Part shown: positions 5,268-7,596 of the stretch, piece by piece
Numbering within the stretch: the first letter of the stretch is position 1
Layout of the letters: each line of letters opens with the position of its first letter
The notes under the pieces: model-generated
What the model was told of the DNA's origin: nothing
Database searches by the model: none
The model's input: the letters and a program-made list of their open reading frames with translations, nothing else
Program-made: the position numbers and the translations under genes
Assembly (NCBI GenBank): GCA_027335545.1
Contig: DAHWHV010000652.1
Location: 1-7,596 of the forward strand
DNA: 7,596 nucleotides
Direction: 5' to 3'
DNA from: Clostridia bacterium
GTDB taxonomy: Bacteria > Bacillota_E > RBS10-35 > JAJYVN01

Positions 5268-5879
5268 GTGGTCGGAGTCGGTGTCCTGGTCGTACTCGTG
5301 GTGTTGGCGCTTGCCGCAACGGGGATGGGCATGGTGCGACGGTCGGCGAGCGCGGCGCGCGCCCGCCGGGCGCAGGAGCGGGTCCGCGCCGCGCTGGGCG
5401 GCGACCGTCCAGAGGCGGCGGTCGCGGCCCTGGCCCGCGAGGTCCCGGCCCTGCCGGCGGCGGACGCCGGGGCCCTGGTGCTCGCCGGTCGCCGTGCGTT
5501 CTCCCGCCACATCATCCCGGTGCTCGTGGCCGCCCTGGACCACCGCAGCCCGGAGGTGTCGGAGGATGCGTCCAGGGCCCTCACCGACCTCGGGGCGCCC
5601 GGCCTGCGCTCTGTCTGGCAGGCCATGGACGACGGCGGGCCGGAGCGGCCCGCGCTGGCCGCCTTCCTCCTCCGGCACCCGGATTGGCTGTTCCAGCGCC
5701 TGATCGAGGGGTACGCCTCCGCGGGCGAGGCCTCGGTCCGCCACCACGAGCGCCTCTGGCGGCAGGACGGCATGCGCGACCGGCTGGCCCTCCTGCTCGG
5801 CGGGTCGGATGCGATCAACGCCCTGCGGGCGACGGCGATCAGCCGCATCCTCGGACCGGACGGCGGCCGCGTGGCGTAA
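5268..5879 (+). CDS. Single-pass membrane protein with HEAT-like helical domain, function unknown
   Basis: From GTG 5268 the product has 203 residues. Residues about 2-22 are almost wholly hydrophobic (VGVGVLVVLVVLALAATGMG) and are followed by RR, so this is an N-terminal membrane anchor. By the positive-inside rule the basic flank might keep the C-terminal domain in the cytoplasm, but this is not certain. The rest is helical. IIPVLVAALDHRSPEVSEDA followed by SRALTDLGAPGLRSVWQAM looks like one HEAT/armadillo-type helical pair, and two or three more degenerate pairs seem possible. No catalytic motif is seen, so a scaffold or partner-binding role is only a guess. GTG 5268 is preferred for its 10-nt spacing from GGGGGAGG. 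TTG 5262 would add two residues and ATG 5169 would add 33 Gly/Arg-rich residues before the membrane segment. It is followed by a strong hairpin and then the 3D-domain gene. Confidence 0.75.
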   Translation: MVGVGVLVVLVVLALAATGMGMVRRSASAARARRAQERVRAALGGDRPEAAVAALAREVPALPAADAGALVLAGRRAFSRHIIPVLVAALDHRSPEVSEDASRALTDLGAPGLRSVWQAMDDGGPERPALAAFLLRHPDWLFQRLIEGYASAGEASVRHHERLWRQDGMRDRLALLLGGSDAINALRATAISRILGPDGGRVA

Positions 5880-5923
5880 CGCGGCCGCCCGTCGGCCGGG
5901 GCCGGGGGCTTCTCCAGCGCTGA

Positions 5924-5935
5924 CCCCTGCAGGGG
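5924..5935. repeat. 12-bp palindrome upstream of the 3D-domain gene
   Basis: CCCCTGCAGGGG is a perfect palindrome, 12 bp before the left arm of the hairpin at 5948. It could be an operator for a dimeric regulator. The short interval after the HEAT-like gene (5880-5983) shows no convincing promoter. Confidence 0.4.
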
Positions 5936-5947
5936 CCCTTACAGCCG

Positions 5948-5982
5948 CCACCCCCGGGGAACACTCCCCCGGGGGTGGTTTT
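5948..5982 (+). terminator. GC hairpin with TTTT, terminator or ribosome-site-sequestering leader
   Basis: CCACCCCCGGGG (5948..5959) pairs perfectly with 5967..5978 (12 bp, 7-nt loop) and is followed by TTTT (5979..5982). This has the form of an intrinsic terminator for the HEAT-like gene, which ends 68 bp earlier, though the T-tract is short. The 3' arm contains GGGGGTGG (5971..5978), which lies 5 nt before the GTG start of the next gene and is its only Shine-Dalgarno-like sequence. The same hairpin would therefore hide that ribosome site in any read-through transcript. Confidence 0.7.
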
Positions 5983-5983
5983 C

Positions 5984-6838
5984 GTGCGTGCACCGCGTCA
6001 GGTCGCCGCCTCGCTGCTGGTGCTGGGGGCCGGACTGGTGACCGCCCGCGGCATGGCCAACCACCCGGGGTGGGCCGCCGCCGTGCTCGACGCCGCCCAC
6101 GCCGCCCACCTCAGCCCCTACACCGCGCAGGCCTTCTCCCGCGAACAGCCGCTGCCCTACCCCACCACCAGCGTGAACGATCCGTCCCTGCCGGAGGGGC
6201 TGCAGGAGGTCCGCACCCCGGGGGCCCCGGGCGCGCTCTGGCAGCGGGGCATCGACATCTTCGGGGGTCCCCGGGCCCTGCCGGCCGCCGGCGGCGCCCC
6301 CGGGTCGCCTTCGGCCGTACGGCCATCCACGCCCATGGCCAGCCCCATGACCCACCCCATGATCCACCCGCTGGTCCACCTTCTGGAGAGCAAGGTCTTC
6401 TCCGCCCAGGTGCTCCGCGCCCCGCACCCGGCCGTGGTGGCCGTCGGCACCGCCACGGACCTCGTCCGGGCGGGTGGGCACTTCTACCGCTACGCCAGGG
6501 TCCTGACCATGCGCGCCACGGCCTACAGCGCCAATTGGGCCAGCAACGGCCACTGGACCGGTCAGCCCTCGGCCATCGGCGTGCCGCTGGCGTACGGCGT
6601 GGTCGCCGTGGACCCGCGCGTCATCCCCCTGGGCACCCGTCTCTACGTGCAGCACTACGGGCTGGCCCTGGCCGCGGACACGGGCTCGGCGATCCGGGGC
6701 GACCGTATCGACCTCTTCTTCTGGGATACGCCCCGTCAACTGGCGAACTTCGGCGTCCAGACGCTACGCGTCTACGTCATCAACGACCCGCGCCTCCCCC
6801 CGCTGCACGTGCCTCCGGCCCTGCAACACGTAGGCTGA
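5984..6838 (+). CDS. Exported G5/3D-domain cell-wall protein, probable peptidoglycan hydrolase
   Basis: From GTG 5984 the product has 284 residues. An N-terminal hydrophobic segment (VAASLLVLGAGLVT, residues 7-20) after basic residues is a signal peptide or anchor. Residues about 68-156 resemble a G5 domain: it opens SLPEGLQEVRTPGAPGAL and ends with KVFSAQVLRAPHPAVVAVGT, with an extra Pro/Met/His-rich insert between. The C-terminal 3D domain has MRATAYSAN (176-184), YGVVAVDPRVIPLGTRLYV (204-222), AADTGSAIRGDRIDLFF (230-246) and VYVIN. The 3D domain is named for its three conserved aspartates, and those in VDP, ADTG and DRIDLFF are present. Relatives such as YabE/YocH and Rpf-like proteins act on peptidoglycan in Firmicutes, with a fold related to lytic transglycosylase MltA. 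GTG 5984 is chosen for its GGGGGTGG site 5 nt upstream and for keeping the signal segment; GTG 5975 lies inside the hairpin. Confidence 0.92.
   Translation: MRAPRQVAASLLVLGAGLVTARGMANHPGWAAAVLDAAHAAHLSPYTAQAFSREQPLPYPTTSVNDPSLPEGLQEVRTPGAPGALWQRGIDIFGGPRALPAAGGAPGSPSAVRPSTPMASPMTHPMIHPLVHLLESKVFSAQVLRAPHPAVVAVGTATDLVRAGGHFYRYARVLTMRATAYSANWASNGHWTGQPSAIGVPLAYGVVAVDPRVIPLGTRLYVQHYGLALAADTGSAIRGDRIDLFFWDTPRQLANFGVQTLRVYVINDPRLPPLHVPPALQHVG
6332..6379 (+). repeat. Four 12-bp coding repeats (Pro-Met/Leu-x-x) in the 3D protein
   Basis: The codons give PMAS-PMTH-PMIH-PLVH (residues 117-132), four diverged copies of a CCCATGnnCnnC-like unit in frame. Three of the four units end in His. The stretch interrupts the G5-like domain. 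It may be a replication-slippage expansion. The Met/His content could bind metal, but no evidence supports this. Confidence 0.7.
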
Positions 6839-7010
6839 TCTCGCCCCGGGGCGAACGGCTGCCGCCACGGCGCCTGGCCCTCGCCGCGGAGGCCCCGGAC
6901 GTGCTACGGTGTGGGGGCCGCCGCCCGCACGCGGTCCAGCGGTCCTGCGCGGAGCGCCCGCCTAGCCGGCGGGGTGCGCCGCACGGGTGCCGCCAACTTC
7001 TCCACAGTTT

Positions 7011-7016
7011 GGGTGG
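7011..7016 (+). promoter_or_regulatory. Weak ribosome binding site for the CopC-like gene
   Basis: GGGTGG lies 8 nt before TTG 7025, and it is the best match nearby. An in-frame GTG at 7013 overlaps this sequence and has no comparable site of its own. Confidence 0.45.
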
Positions 7017-7024
7017 ATTCGCTC

Positions 7025-7596
7025 TTGCGTCTGCGCCATCTCCTGTCGCGCCTCGCCCGCGCCCGGCGCGTCGCCGCACCGGCCCTGCTGGTCCCCGTCC
7101 TTTGGCTGGCGTGGCTCGCGTGGCTCGCGGCCGGCGCACCCGCCCTCGCCGCGCCCCCGGGGCCGGCCCGCGTGCGGCCGGCCCCGGGGGCGGTGCTCAC
7201 CACCCCCCCACGCCTCGTCGTGGTCCGCCTGCCCGGCGCCCAGGCCAGCCGCGCCGACGTGCAGGTCTTCAACGCCGGTCGGGAGAGCCTGGGCAACGGC
7301 CCCCCGCAGCGCCGCGGCGACACGCTCACGGTCCCCCTCCCGCGGCTGGCCCCGGGCCTGTATACCGTCGTCTGGACGGCCGGTGCGGCGACGGGGTCCT
7401 CGCGCTTCACGGTCTGGGCGGGCGGCGCCGTGCCACCGCCGCTGCTGCGCGCGGCCTACGGCGGGCCAACGCAGGGGCGGACCCCGGTGCTACTGGGTGC
7501 CTGCGTCGCCCTCGCCCTGCTGGGGGTCCTGGTCGGCGTGGGCGGCCTGGGGCTGGCGGGGGGGCGCCTGGGCCGGCGGCGGCCCGGCGGCCCGGG
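7025..7596 (+). CDS. Exported CopC-fold protein with C-terminal membrane anchor (partial)
   Basis: The open frame runs off the window edge after 190 codons. Starting at TTG 7025 it has an Arg-rich N-terminus, a hydrophobic core (ALLVPVLWLAWLAWLAAG) and a likely signal-peptidase site after APALAA. Residues about 45-140 match the CopC-type beta-sandwich: VRPAPGAVLTTPPRLVVV at the start and LAPGLYTVVWTAGAATGSSRFTVW at the end. A second hydrophobic segment (VLLGACVALALLGVLVGVGG, about 159-178) is followed by Arg residues, so the domain is displayed outside and anchored. CopC binds copper in the periplasm or outside the membrane. Here the mature N-terminus has no His and the usual DGH near the last strands is replaced by AATG, so copper binding is doubtful. 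GTG 7013 would add four residues. The 186 bp before the gene hold a palindrome, TCGCCCCGGGGCGA (6841-6854), and no convincing promoter. Confidence 0.78.
   Translation, partial: MRLRHLLSRLARARRVAAPALLVPVLWLAWLAWLAAGAPALAAPPGPARVRPAPGAVLTTPPRLVVVRLPGAQASRADVQVFNAGRESLGNGPPQRRGDTLTVPLPRLAPGLYTVVWTAGAATGSSRFTVWAGGAVPPPLLRAAYGGPTQGRTPVLLGACVALALLGVLVGVGGLGLAGGRLGRRRPGGP

Noticed and set aside
5880..5983. ydaO-type c-di-AMP riboswitch before the 3D-domain gene
   Set aside because: The interval is too short and lacks the conserved ydaO sequence blocks; only the palindrome and the hairpin are present.
5103..5993. Minus-strand open frames opposite the HEAT-like gene
   Set aside because: The plus frame has a clean membrane segment and amphipathic helices, while the opposite frames lack both and contain translated tandem repeats.
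6841..6854. Palindrome TCGCCCCGGGGCGA as terminator of the 3D-domain gene
   Set aside because: It has no loop and no T-tract; as an RNA hairpin it would lose central pairs.
6902..6910. TGCTACGGT as an extended -10 element for the CopC-like gene
   Set aside because: No -35-like sequence at a suitable distance and a poor -10 core; too weak to annotate.

Overview
The window is very GC-rich DNA (visibly above 70% GC, judged by eye). It carries two opposed gene blocks around a gene-poor centre. Four features suggest a high-GC member of the Firmicutes (Bacillota), perhaps a Thermaerobacter-, Symbiobacterium- or Sulfobacillus-like thermophile lineage. These are the gene order hemA - precorrin-2 dehydrogenase - hemC, a MenG-type menaquinone methyltransferase, an exported G5/3D-domain cell-wall protein, and frequent GTG/TTG starts. 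That placement is an inference from gene content, not a sequence match.

Minus-strand block, positions 1 to about 4540, read right to left. menG (3448..4305) encodes the last methyltransferase of menaquinone synthesis. After a 337-bp gap holding a tail-less hairpin, a sigma70/SigA-type promoter and a structured leader comes a tetrapyrrole operon. It contains hemA (glutamyl-tRNA reductase), a Met8/CysG-N-type precorrin-2 dehydrogenase and hemC (porphobilinogen deaminase). A further gene starts at 69 and runs off the window; by position it is probably hemD or a cobA-hemD fusion. The last two junctions overlap (ATGA and TAGTG), so translation is probably coupled. HemA commits glutamyl-tRNA to the pathway, HemC makes hydroxymethylbilane, and the dehydrogenase draws the siroheme branch from the same uroporphyrinogen III pool. 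Together with MenG this is a respiratory-cofactor neighbourhood.

Centre, about 4306 to 5267. I find no credible protein gene here. It holds a candidate menG promoter, two adjacent hairpins, three copies of CGGGGATNCC, a perfect 17-bp inverted repeat, four tandem copies of an 11-bp unit, and a cluster of short direct and inverted repeats. All of the repeats from 4962 onward lie upstream of the plus-strand block.

Plus-strand block, 5268 to 7596. First is a single-pass membrane protein with a HEAT-like helical domain. Then comes an exported G5/3D-domain protein, probably a peptidoglycan hydrolase. Last is a truncated (window edge) exported CopC-fold protein with a C-terminal membrane segment. 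A strong GC hairpin followed by TTTT lies between the first two, and its 3' arm doubles as the only Shine-Dalgarno-like sequence for the 3D protein. All three products are predicted to be membrane-bound or exported, so this block is envelope-related and functionally separate from the cofactor block.
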